From an uncultured Clostridium sp. (GTDB lineage: Bacteria; Bacillota; Clostridia; UBA1212; UBA1255), in assembly GCA_900555605.1 (NCBI GenBank), contig USLW01000161.1, forward strand, positions 1 through 5,566: 5,566 nt of DNA. The letters are read 5' to 3'. A program made the position numbers and the translations under genes. Each line of letters begins with the position of its first letter. Position 1 is the first letter of the stretch. Of this stretch, positions 1 to 5,535 are shown in pieces. The notes beneath the pieces are model-generated. The model did no database searches, had not been told where the DNA came from, and saw only the letters and a list, made by a program, of their open reading frames with translations.

Positions 1-2
1 CA

Positions 3-233
3 GAAGACGGTACCATCCGTCCGGCTTCAGGCTGGACCGGCATTTTCATCTATCCGGGATATCGTTTTAAAATCATAGACGGACTGATCACCAATTTTCA
101 TCTGCCCGAATCCACGCTGCTGATGCTGGTAAGCAGCCTGGCTGGCCGTGAGCACGTTCTGCATGCCTACCAATGTGCTATTGCGGAGCGTTACCGCTTT
201 TTCAGCTTTGGAGATGCAATGCTCGTGGTGTGA
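3..233 (+). CDS. queA: QueA C-terminal fragment: S-adenosylmethionine:tRNA ribosyltransferase-isomerase
   Basis: This is the 3' end of an open frame that enters from the left edge and stops at TGA 231-233, giving 76 visible codons. The family enzyme transfers and isomerises the ribosyl part of S-adenosylmethionine onto 7-aminomethyl-7-deazaguanine at position 34 of tRNA, making epoxyqueuosine; it is cytoplasmic. Recognition rests on the family's C-terminal block: a [16 protein letters not shown] stretch at the start, then [21 protein letters not shown] in the middle and [13 protein letters not shown] at the end, all in the expected order and spacing. The protein ends four residues after FSFGDA, as is normal for the family, so the C terminus looks intact. 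No rho-independent terminator is evident after the stop. The start and N-terminal domains lie outside the window, so completeness cannot be judged. Confidence 0.95.
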   Translation, partial: EDGTIRPASGWTGIFIYPGYRFKIIDGLITNFHLPESTLLMLVSSLAGREHVLHAYQCAIAERYRFFSFGDAMLVV

Positions 234-376
234 GTGAAATTTTGGAGCGGAAGAGAGTCCGGCGTCCGTGCAGACGATGCATTGCGTATGACGAGTACCG
301 TTTTGGCTGATGGCGTTTTCTGTTCAGCACGAGTCCTGCAAAACGAGGATCTGGCTGTGTTTTCCGCCGGAAAATC
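234..376. other. Intergenic region between queA and the ferritin gene
   Basis: No convincing gene is seen here. A 30-codon open frame beginning at ATG 288 has no ribosome binding site and no recognisable product. No strong hairpin followed by a T-run closes queA. The only structured element is the short palindrome at 360-374 next to the ferritin promoter, listed separately. Confidence 0.6.
360..374. promoter_or_regulatory. 15-bp palindrome abutting the ferritin -35 box
   Basis: TTTTCCG-C-CGGAAAA is a perfect dyad with two 7-bp arms around a single central C. It ends two bases before the TTGACA -35 box. That position suits an activator or repressor site. It does not resemble the published Fur or PerR consensus boxes. 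A palindrome this short can occur by chance, and there is no T-run to make it a terminator, so its role is inferred from placement only. Confidence 0.3.
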
Positions 377-404
377 TTGACATGCGGGCAGAACGTGCTA
401 TACT
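377..404 (+). promoter_or_regulatory. Sigma-A-type promoter of the ferritin gene
   Basis: A perfect TTGACA (377-382) is followed after 16 bp by TATACT (399-404), preceded by TG one base upstream (extended -10, TGCTATACT). Transcription would start near 411, leaving a leader of about 60 nt before the ATG at 470. The match to consensus predicts a strong housekeeping promoter. The promoter overlaps an upstream in-frame TTG at 377, which argues against that codon as the translation start. Confidence 0.8.
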
Positions 405-469
405 GTGCGTTAGAAAAGACTTACTATTGGCTGCGGCAGATACCGCTGCTTCGGAAAGGGGTATTCTAC

Positions 470-979
470 ATGGATCAAAAGGTTTATGATCTGCTGAACG
501 ATCAGATCAACAAGGAGTTCTACTCGGCATATTTATACTTGGATATCGCCAATTTTTACAATTCAAAGGGGCTGGACGGATTTTCCAACTGGTATGAAAT
601 TCAGGCAAAAGAGGAACAGGATCATGCGTTGCTGATTTATCAGTATCTGCATAATAACAGCCGGTCCGCTGCATTCAAGACCATTGATCAGCCGGATAAG
701 GTTTTTCACACGTTAACGGATCCTCTTACGGCTGCTTTTGAGCATGAGCAGTATGTGACCTCTCTGATCCATACGATTTACGGGGCGGCGCAGGCCGCAG
801 GCGACTTCCGTACCATACAGTTTTTGGACTGGTTTGTGAAGGAACAGGGTGAGGAAGAAAAGAATGCTGCTGACCTGATTACGAAAATGGAGCTTTTCGG
901 CAGCGACGCCAAAGGACTGTATATGCTTAACAGCGAATTAAAGACGCGGGTTTACACGGCTCCCTCCTTGGTGCTGTAA
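470..979 (+). CDS. ftnA: Bacterial non-haem ferritin (FtnA type)
   Basis: A 169-residue cytoplasmic iron-storage protein. The family forms a 24-subunit shell and oxidises Fe(II) at a di-iron centre before storing it as a ferric mineral. Length and helix pattern match E. coli FtnA (about 165 residues). By alignment from memory, the ferroxidase ligands are all present: Glu16 in NKEFYSAYLY, Glu49 and His52 in KEEQDH, Glu93 in EHEQ, and Gln126 and Glu129 in KEQGEEE. Glu48, Glu125 and Glu128 match the third-site ligands, and Tyr23 matches the conserved tyrosine. The sequence near residue 150 (KGLYMLNSEL) matches the usual fifth helix. I chose ATG 470 because AAAGGGG at 455-461 gives an 8-nt spacing and because residue 1 then aligns with the family start. 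The frame stays open upstream to 377, but that region carries the promoter. The gene is monocistronic: own promoter, own terminator. Confidence 0.95.
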   Translation: MDQKVYDLLNDQINKEFYSAYLYLDIANFYNSKGLDGFSNWYEIQAKEEQDHALLIYQYLHNNSRSAAFKTIDQPDKVFHTLTDPLTAAFEHEQYVTSLIHTIYGAAQAAGDFRTIQFLDWFVKEQGEEEKNAADLITKMELFGSDAKGLYMLNSELKTRVYTAPSLVL

Positions 980-998
980 AGAGAGAATAATCCGTAAG

Positions 999-1037
999 AA
1001 ATCCCCGGCATTTCTGCGCAGAATGCCGGGGATTTTT
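999..1037 (+). terminator. Rho-independent terminator of the ferritin gene
   Basis: A 14-bp arm (999-1012, AAATCCCCGGCATT) pairs perfectly with 1022-1035, with a GC-rich core of CCCCGGC/GCCGGGG. The T-rich tail is TTTTT at 1033-1037, followed soon by a second T-run at 1042-1046. The loop bases TCTGC/GCAGA can pair partly and shorten the loop. It lies 20 nt after the ferritin stop and insulates the next operon. The A-rich 5' flank could also allow weak termination from the opposite strand. Confidence 0.93.
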
Positions 1038-1088
1038 GCTGTTTTTATGTAAAGGCGGTCCGGCTGCGGCAATCACCCAACGGAAAGC

Positions 1089-1116
1089 TTGCTATTTCAA
1101 AATCAGTCTGTATAAT
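1089..1116 (+). promoter_or_regulatory. Sigma-A-type promoter of the plus-strand ABC operon
   Basis: TTGCTA (1089-1094) and a perfect TATAAT (1111-1116) are separated by 16 bp. Transcription should begin near 1123, about 60 nt before the ATPase start. The promoter lies well after the ferritin terminator, so the ABC genes form a separate unit. Confidence 0.7.
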
Positions 1117-1133
1117 TGATTTTAGAACACAGA

Positions 1134-1167
1134 GCCCTTGTTTTCTGCAAAAACGCATTTTAAGGGC
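1134..1167 (+). promoter_or_regulatory. Possible stem-loop in the leader of the ABC operon
   Basis: GCCCTT (1134-1139) pairs with AAGGGC (1162-1167). Inside it, GTTTT (1140-1144) can pair with AAAAC (1150-1154), or AAAA (1150-1153) with TTTT (1158-1161). The structure sits between the predicted transcription start and the ribosome binding site (AAGGAG, 1171-1176) and leaves the latter free. No T-run follows, so it is not a terminator. It is short and AT-rich inside, and may have no function. Confidence 0.25.
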
Positions 1168-1184
1168 GAAAAGGAGTACTGCGG

Positions 1185-1892
1185 ATGAAATTTATCATTG
1201 CACACTTATCTAAAAGCTTTGAGAAAAAAGAAGTTCTGCGGGATGTTGACTTCACATTTGACAGCGGTAAAATTTATGGCCTTTTGGGCCGCAACGGCGC
1301 GGGAAAAACAACGCTGTTCAATTGTCTGAATCGGGATATCAGGACAGACGGCGGAAGCTTTTATTTAGAAGAGAACGGGGTTAAACGGGAGGTATCGGCT
1401 GCGGATATCGGCTATGTCCTATCTGTTCCAACTGTGCCGGAATTCCTTACAGGCCGGGAATTTCTGAAATTCTTTTTAGATATCAATGAGAAAAGGATTC
1501 CGGATCCGAAACCCATCGACGCTTATTTTGACGATATGTGCATTGCCCCGGAGGACCGGGATAAGCTGCTGAAGGATTATTCCCACGGCATGAAAAATAA
1601 AATGCAAATGCTGATCAATATCATTGCCCGGCCGAATATTCTGCTTCTGGACGAACCGCTGACTTCCCTGGACGTGGTGGTGGCGGAAGAAATGAAGCAG
1701 ATGCTTCGCAATCTGAAAATAGGACGTATTACGATATTTTCTACTCATATCATGGACCTTGCGCTGGACTTGTGCGATGAGATCGTGCTGCTGAACCGCG
1801 GAGAACTGGAGCTTGTGGATAAGGCCCATCTGGACAATCAGGAATTTAAAGAAAAGATTATTGCGGCTTTGCGGGAGGAAGGTCATGAATAG
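1185..1892 (+). CDS. ABC exporter ATP-binding protein (ABC-2 type, substrate unknown)
   Basis: A 235-residue cytoplasmic ATPase that powers the permease encoded next. Visible motifs: Walker A GRNGAGKT at 35-42, signature YSHGMKNKM at 132-140, Walker B ILLLDEP at 152-158, D-loop SLD at 161-163 and switch histidine His188 in STHIMD. The catalytic Glu157 is present, so the protein should hydrolyse ATP. The signature is SHGMK instead of LSGGQ, and the Q-loop region (near 78-90, GYVLSVPTVPEFLTG) has no glutamine; such departures are common in small ABC-2 exporters of Bacillota. ATG 1185 is set by AAGGAG at 1171-1176 with 8-nt spacing. The stop overlaps the next gene's start by 8 nt, implying translational coupling and equal output. 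No extra domain marks a specific substrate; drug, peptide or lipid export are all possible. Confidence 0.92.
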   Translation: MKFIIAHLSKSFEKKEVLRDVDFTFDSGKIYGLLGRNGAGKTTLFNCLNRDIRTDGGSFYLEENGVKREVSAADIGYVLSVPTVPEFLTGREFLKFFLDINEKRIPDPKPIDAYFDDMCIAPEDRDKLLKDYSHGMKNKMQMLINIIARPNILLLDEPLTSLDVVVAEEMKQMLRNLKIGRITIFSTHIMDLALDLCDEIVLLNRGELELVDKAHLDNQEFKEKIIAALREEGHE

Positions 1893-3456
1893 AACGCTCC
1901 GGCTTTCCTTTTCTCTGAAAAATACCTATCGGGTCAACAGTATTTTGTATTCTCTAAAACAGGTGCCGCTTCTGAAGAGACTACTGCCCGAAGAGCTGTA
2001 CAGTGTGCCTGCGCTGAAAATTTTGGCGAATATCCTTTCCGTAATATGGGAGTTTTTTTCTATATTCATAGGGAAATTCATTTATTTTGCGGCTATGATC
2101 ATAGCCCCCGCGACGTTGTATGACTCGGCGGCGCCGGCAGAACTGTTCCTTCATATCCTTTTATTTCTAACGATCATCGGCGCTTTTGCAAACACCTATA
2201 TCTTCAACCCTACCCGTGATAAATATTATGCGCTGATACTGATGCGCATGGATGCCCGGGCATATACCCTGGTGAATTACGGCTATGCCATCGGAAAGGT
2301 CCTGGCGGGTTTTCTGCCTTTTGCGCTTCTCTTCGGGCGCATGGCAGCCGTCCCTCTTTGGCAGTGCCTGCTGATTCCGTTTTTTGTCGCAGGCCTGAAA
2401 CTAACCGTGACAGCAATTTCTCTGCGGCATTATGAACGGACAGGGGAAACCGCGCATGAAAACAGACTCAGCAGATATGCATGGCTTGGGATGTTTCTGC
2501 TTCTGGCTGCGGCCTACGGCCTTCCGGCTGCCGGCATTCTGGTCCCGGCTCCGGCAGCGGCAGGGATCATGATTCTTTTTATTCTTTCCGGAATCGCCGC
2601 ACTGCGGAAGCTAAATACCTTCCGCAGCTATCAGGAGCTGTACCGCCGGATCCTGACAGAATCCATAAATCAGATGGATGCTGCGGAAAAAGCTGCCAAG
2701 ACCCAGAGTCAGAAGGTGATATCCGCAGATGCGAAAATCACCAGCCGCAAAAAAGGTTTTGAATATCTCAATGAATTGTTTGTTAAGCGGCATCGGAAAA
2801 TTCTCTGGAAAGCTTCCAAACGGATTACCGCGGTATGCGTGTGCCTGATATCCGGCGTGCTGCTGGCGTTTTATTTAACACCGGAGGTCAAAGAAACGGT
2901 CAACACGGTACTGCTGAACTCCCTGCCGTATTTTGTATTCATTATGTACGCGATTAACCGCGGGACCGGATTCACCCGGGCACTGTTTATGAACTGCGAT
3001 CACAGTCTGCTGACCTATTCTTTTTACAAAGAGCCGAAGCTTGTGCTGGAGCTATTCCGGATTCGCCTGCGGGAAATCATCAAGATCAACCTTCCTCCTG
3101 CCGCTGCCTTGGGCGCCGGTCTGGCCGTGCTGCTTTATGCTTCGGGGGGCGCAGATCATCCGCTGACTTACGGCGTACTGTTCGTATCCGTGGTGTGCCT
3201 GAGCATATTCTTTTCTGTTCATTATCTGACGATTTACTACCTGCTGCAGCCGTATAATGCGGGTACTGAGATGAAGAGCGGGACGTATCAGATGGTACTC
3301 TCCGCAACGTATCTGATCTGCTTTTTTATGATGTATCTGAAAATGCCGACGCTGCTGTTCGGTGTGATGACCATCTTGTTCTGCATCCTGTATTGCGCCG
3401 CGGCGTGTATTCTGATTTATAAGCTGGCGCCGAAGACCTTCCGCCTGCGTACATAA
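1885..3456 (+). CDS. ABC exporter permease, large ABC-2-like integral membrane protein
   Basis: A 523-residue membrane protein forming the channel half of the exporter whose ATPase lies directly upstream. By eye there are about 12 hydrophobic segments, near residues 48-78, 86-107, 136-153, 160-180, 199-218, 221-240, 313-331, 341-358, 403-419, 428-453, 470-487 and 488-512. A charged cytoplasmic stretch (about 241-312, rich in Lys and Arg) separates two sets of six. This suggests an internally duplicated permease that could supply both membrane halves from one chain. I chose ATG 1885 because GGGAGGAAGG lies just upstream (1873-1882) and the coding region then overlaps the ATPase stop by only 8 nt. 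The frame is open back to 1813, but that part lies inside the ATPase gene and reads as unrelated charged sequence. The protein resembles unnamed permeases of Bacillota ABC-2 exporters; the substrate cannot be inferred. Confidence 0.88.
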   Translation: MNRTLRLSFSLKNTYRVNSILYSLKQVPLLKRLLPEELYSVPALKILANILSVIWEFFSIFIGKFIYFAAMIIAPATLYDSAAPAELFLHILLFLTIIGAFANTYIFNPTRDKYYALILMRMDARAYTLVNYGYAIGKVLAGFLPFALLFGRMAAVPLWQCLLIPFFVAGLKLTVTAISLRHYERTGETAHENRLSRYAWLGMFLLLAAAYGLPAAGILVPAPAAAGIMILFILSGIAALRKLNTFRSYQELYRRILTESINQMDAAEKAAKTQSQKVISADAKITSRKKGFEYLNELFVKRHRKILWKASKRITAVCVCLISGVLLAFYLTPEVKETVNTVLLNSLPYFVFIMYAINRGTGFTRALFMNCDHSLLTYSFYKEPKLVLELFRIRLREIIKINLPPAAALGAGLAVLLYASGGADHPLTYGVLFVSVVCLSIFFSVHYLTIYYLLQPYNAGTEMKSGTYQMVLSATYLICFFMMYLKMPTLLFGVMTILFCILYCAAACILIYKLAPKTFRLRT

Positions 3457-3481
3457 GCGGCAGCCCTCCGCGCCTGGGATT
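3457..3481. other. 25-nt gap between two convergent operons
   Basis: The two operons meet here tail to tail. The only pairing seen is GCGG (3457-3460) with CCGC (3468-3471), four base pairs, with TTTT at 3480-3483 beyond. That is too weak to call a terminator for either strand. Confidence 0.5.
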
Positions 3482-4120
3482 TTACAGATCGACTTTTTCA
3501 AAGCGTTTTGCAGCAATTCGATATGCCAGCAGCATCCCGCCGGCATAGCATAGCAGTCCGAAAGGCAGAATCGGGGCCTGCCGGAGCAGTGCCGCCGGAG
3601 CCGTGCTGTCCAGATAGGCGCAGCCGGGAAAATGGACGACTCCTTCTATGACGAGCATAGCCGGAATGACCGGAAGCATGGCCAGCAAAAAGGACTTGCC
3701 TGCTTTGTAGCCGGATTGATAGTAAGCCGGGAAAAAAATCAGATCGAATACAGCAAAGACCAGCAGTCCGCAGCCGTACCAAGCGAGATTCGGATCCATC
3801 CCCACCGGGTTGTTGGGAATGTGCAGGGTGCTCCGCAGAACCGCAAAGGGAACGGAAATCAGCAGCTGCCCAAGCTGCGCAGAGGCAATCAGCAGACATT
3901 TTGCCCGAACCACCTCCCGCTTTCTGACCGGCAGAATCGCGGTATACCAGGCATCGTTATTTTCCCTGGAAAACAGAAAGGTAATAAAAGGCGCCAGACA
4001 GCCGAACATAAAAATGACAGAATACGGGTAGGACGGTACGATTACGAGACAGCCCAGCAGCATGAAAATATAAAGTGTTGGATGCGCGGCCAATGCGTAT
4101 TCCTTATAAAGCAGGTTCAT
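3482..4120 (-). CDS. ABC-2 transporter permease (ABC2_membrane_5-like)
   Basis: A 212-residue membrane protein, last gene of the minus-strand operon. It has about six hydrophobic segments: near 14-30, 33-51, 74-94, 113-132, 143-160 and 183-201. Between the second and third is a polar loop, SRENNDAWYTAILPVRKREV, carrying the acidic/aromatic followed by LPV(R/K)(R/K) pattern typical of the small ABC-2 permeases paired with regulator-linked ATPases in Bacillota. Length is normal for that group, and it probably works as a dimer with two ATPase copies. The start at 4120 has an excellent ribosome binding site, AAAGGAGG at 4128-4135 on this strand, with 7-nt spacing. The upstream ATPase frame ends at 4104, so the genes overlap by 17 nt. 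If the ATPase is truly broken, this permease has no obvious partner nearby, because the ATPase of the other operon is paired with a different kind of permease. Confidence 0.85.
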   Translation of the reverse strand: MNLLYKEYALAAHPTLYIFMLLGCLVIVPSYPYSVIFMFGCLAPFITFLFSRENNDAWYTAILPVRKREVVRAKCLLIASAQLGQLLISVPFAVLRSTLHIPNNPVGMDPNLAWYGCGLLVFAVFDLIFFPAYYQSGYKAGKSFLLAMLPVIPAMLVIEGVVHFPGCAYLDSTAPAALLRQAPILPFGLLCYAGGMLLAYRIAAKRFEKVDL

Positions 4121-4861
4121 CCCGCTCCCTCCTTTCCGTGCGCAGCATGATTTCCTCCAGTGTCAGCGGCGCCGTGTCTTCTTTTTCCTTCAGATGTGCA
4201 AAAGAAGCGAGAAAGGTTTCCATATCGGCACTTTTCAGAACCTGTCCGCCGCGGATATACGTGATATCGTCTGCGCAGCGGTCCAGATCCGAGGTGATAT
4301 GCGTGGAAAATAGGATGCAGCGTGTTCCGTCCGATACGATCCTTTTGAAAATATGAAGCAGCTCATCGCGGGAGACCGGGTCCAGTCCGCTGGTGGGTTC
4401 ATCTAAAATTAGCAGCTTTGCATGATGGGAGAGGGCCAGGGCCAGCAGATACTTGACCTTCATGCCATTGGAGAGCTCTTTAAACTTCTTCTGTTCATTG
4501 AGATCAAATTGCTTCAGATAGCCTTCATATTTGTTCTGGTCCCAGCGCGTATAAAATCTGCGGGTTACGGCAGTAACGACGAGAGCTTTTTCAGCGGATA
4601 AAAGTCGATTCCGCCGAATACAACGCCGATTTCCTGTTTGCATTCCTTTTCAGCCTGCCGAAAATCTTTGCCGAACATCCGAACTGTGCCGCCGTCAGGC
4701 TGCACCATATTTAAAATTGCTTTCAGGGCTGTGGTTTTCCCTGCGCCGTTTTTACCGATCAGTCCCATAATGCGGCCGGAACAAAGTGAAAAAGAAACAT
4801 CCTGCAGCGCAAAACCAGGATAAGTCTTTGTCAGGCCTTTCACGCAAAGAGAATCCGTCAT
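4104..4861 (-). pseudogene. ABC exporter ATP-binding protein, split by a one-base frameshift
   Basis: Two frames together encode one ATPase of about 252 residues. The 5' part (4861-4565, 98 codons) carries Walker A GKNGAGKT at residues 36-43 and the Q-loop-like VVFGGIDFYP, then runs into TAA at 4565-4567. The 3' part, in the -1 frame and usable from about 4580 down to 4104, carries signature LSNGMK, Walker B LLILDEPTSGLD and switch histidine STHITSD. Joining them with a -1 shift between about 4591 and 4580 gives KKLS followed by VVTAVTRRFYTRWD, with the length I expect for the family between the FYP and WD landmarks. So exactly one base appears to be missing. The start (4861) overlaps the regulator's stop as ATGA and has GGAGGA at 4871-4876. 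The ATG at 4643 in the second frame is not a credible start: it would remove Walker A and its AAGGA touches the codon. Without correction the ATPase is inactive. A sequence error or ribosomal frameshifting are alternatives. Confidence 0.85.
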
Positions 4862-5346
4862 AGTCCAGAATCCTCCGTTCCGGCCGATTCGGAGTCCGTC
4901 ATTTGCAGCGCGCTTTGAAATAATTCCGCGTTTTTCAGAAAAACCTCTCCCGGCACCAACGCCAGTCCTGCGGAACCCGGATTTTCATCTCCGAGCACGA
5001 CCAGCAGATCCCCGGGTTGGATACGAAAAATATCCCGCGCTTTTTTGGGAAGAACGATCTGACCGCGTTCCCCCACCTTCACGGTTCCGAACAGATGTTT
5101 TCCCTTCGGCGGAATACCGATCTTTTCTCTTGCTTGATCAAAATAGAGCAGGTCATCCACAGAGACTTGATATAATTCGGCCAGCGCCCCGCAGTTGATG
5201 ATATCCGGAGTCGTCTCCCCGGATTCCCATTTTGCCACAGCCTGCCTGGATACGCCGACCTTTTCCGCGACGGCTTCCTGGGAGTATTTATAATACTGCC
5301 GCAGCGCCGTTAAATTCCGAGAAATACAAATTTGCTGATCTTTCAT
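4858..5346 (-). CDS. XRE-family regulator with a C-terminal AbrB-like domain
   Basis: A 162-residue cytoplasmic DNA-binding protein, first gene of the ABC operon and its likely regulator. Residues about 8-65 form an XRE-type helix-turn-helix: RNLTALRQYYKYSQEAVAEK, then VSRQAVAKWESGETTPD, the usual recognition helix and following turn. Residues about 85-133 are a SpoVT/AbrB swapped-hairpin domain, shown by GTVKVGERGQIVLPKKARD and IQPGDLLVVLGDE. The last 30 residues are acidic and probably disordered. Both domains bind DNA as dimers in their families, so the protein could recognise two kinds of site. Start choice: AGGAGG at 5357-5362 is only one base from ATG 5355 but ten from ATG 5346, so 5346 is preferred; ATG 5355 would add three residues. 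The stop overlaps the ATPase start by 4 nt. Regulation of its own promoter is likely by analogy, not shown. Confidence 0.88.
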   Translation of the reverse strand: MKDQQICISRNLTALRQYYKYSQEAVAEKVGVSRQAVAKWESGETTPDIINCGALAELYQVSVDDLLYFDQAREKIGIPPKGKHLFGTVKVGERGQIVLPKKARDIFRIQPGDLLVVLGDENPGSAGLALVPGEVFLKNAELFQSALQMTDSESAGTEDSGL

Positions 5347-5356
5347 ATTTTTCATA

Positions 5357-5362
5357 CCTCCT
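5357..5362 (-). promoter_or_regulatory. Ribosome binding site that decides the regulator start
   Basis: AGGAGG on the minus strand. The nearest ATG (5355) leaves a one-base spacing, too short for efficient initiation. The next in-frame ATG (5346) leaves ten bases, within the working range, so it is taken as the start. Confidence 0.65.
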
Positions 5363-5369
5363 GCACCAT

Positions 5370-5378
5370 AGTATAGCA
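5370..5378 (-). promoter_or_regulatory. Extended -10 promoter of the regulator/ABC operon
   Basis: TGCTATACT on the minus strand: TATACT at 5375-5370 with TG one base upstream. No good -35 box is present at 16 to 18 bp (the sequence there is GT-rich, TGTGTT-like), so the promoter would lean on the extended -10 or on an activator. Transcription would start near 5363, giving a very short leader of about 17 nt. Confidence 0.55.
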
Positions 5379-5399
5379 GGACTTTTTCAAAAAACACAC

Positions 5400-5434
5400 C
5401 AACCGGAAATAACGATATTTGTTATTTCCGGTTG
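5400..5434. repeat. Perfect 14-bp inverted repeat between divergent promoters
   Basis: CAACCGGAAATAAC (5400-5413) and its exact reverse complement GTTATTTCCGGTTG (5421-5434) flank a 7-nt spacer, GATATTT. On the minus strand a T6 run follows five bases after the hairpin, so it could look like a terminator, but no gene on that strand lies between it and the window edge. It sits just upstream of the regulator promoter and about 27 bp before the -35 of the plus-strand promoter. An operator for the XRE+AbrB protein is the most reasonable reading; a terminator for antisense transcripts is the alternative. Confidence 0.6.
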
Positions 5435-5460
5435 CGCCGCGCCGTATTCTGCGCTGCCCC

Positions 5461-5489
5461 GCGACAGGAAAATCGGTTTGTGGTATAAT
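5461..5489 (+). promoter_or_regulatory. Extended -10 promoter of the right-hand gene
   Basis: TGGTATAAT places a perfect TATAAT at 5484-5489 with the extended TG at 5481-5482. GCGACA at 5461-5466 gives a four-of-six -35 match at 17-bp spacing. Transcription would begin near 5496, about 40 nt before the ATG at 5536. Confidence 0.7.
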
Positions 5490-5535
5490 ATTCCTCATAA
5501 AATAAGATCACGCAGGAAAGGATGAAAGGGACCTT

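Noticed and set aside
288..380. A 30-codon open frame after queA.
   Set aside because: There is no ribosome binding site, no recognisable sequence, and it runs into the ferritin promoter.
377..469. A 31-codon N-terminal extension of the ferritin from TTG 377.
   Set aside because: TTG 377 is the -35 box itself, transcription should start near 411, and the ferritin family begins at the ATG at 470 with a good ribosome binding site.
1813..1884. A longer permease start inside the ATPase gene.
   Set aside because: The extra residues are charged and unlike a permease N terminus. ATG 1885 has a strong ribosome binding site and the usual short overlap.
1476..1886. An open frame antisense to the plus-strand ATPase.
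   Set aside because: It is unsupported by signals or resemblance, and the plus-strand ATPase has all its motifs.
3457..3483. A terminator between the convergent operons.
   Set aside because: The stem has only four base pairs and a poor T-run.
3052..3546. A long open frame antisense to the plus-strand permease.
   Set aside because: It is rich in Gln, Arg and His, has no ribosome binding site or family resemblance, and mirrors a well-supported gene.
3632..4150. Long plus-strand open frames antisense to the minus-strand permease.
   Set aside because: Their composition is that of reverse translation of a membrane protein, they have no initiation signals, and the minus-strand gene explains the region.
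4104..4643. The 3' half of the split ATPase as an independent gene starting at ATG 4643.
   Set aside because: It would lack Walker A, its first 20 residues are out-of-frame translation of the 5' half, and the AAGGA touches the ATG with no spacing.
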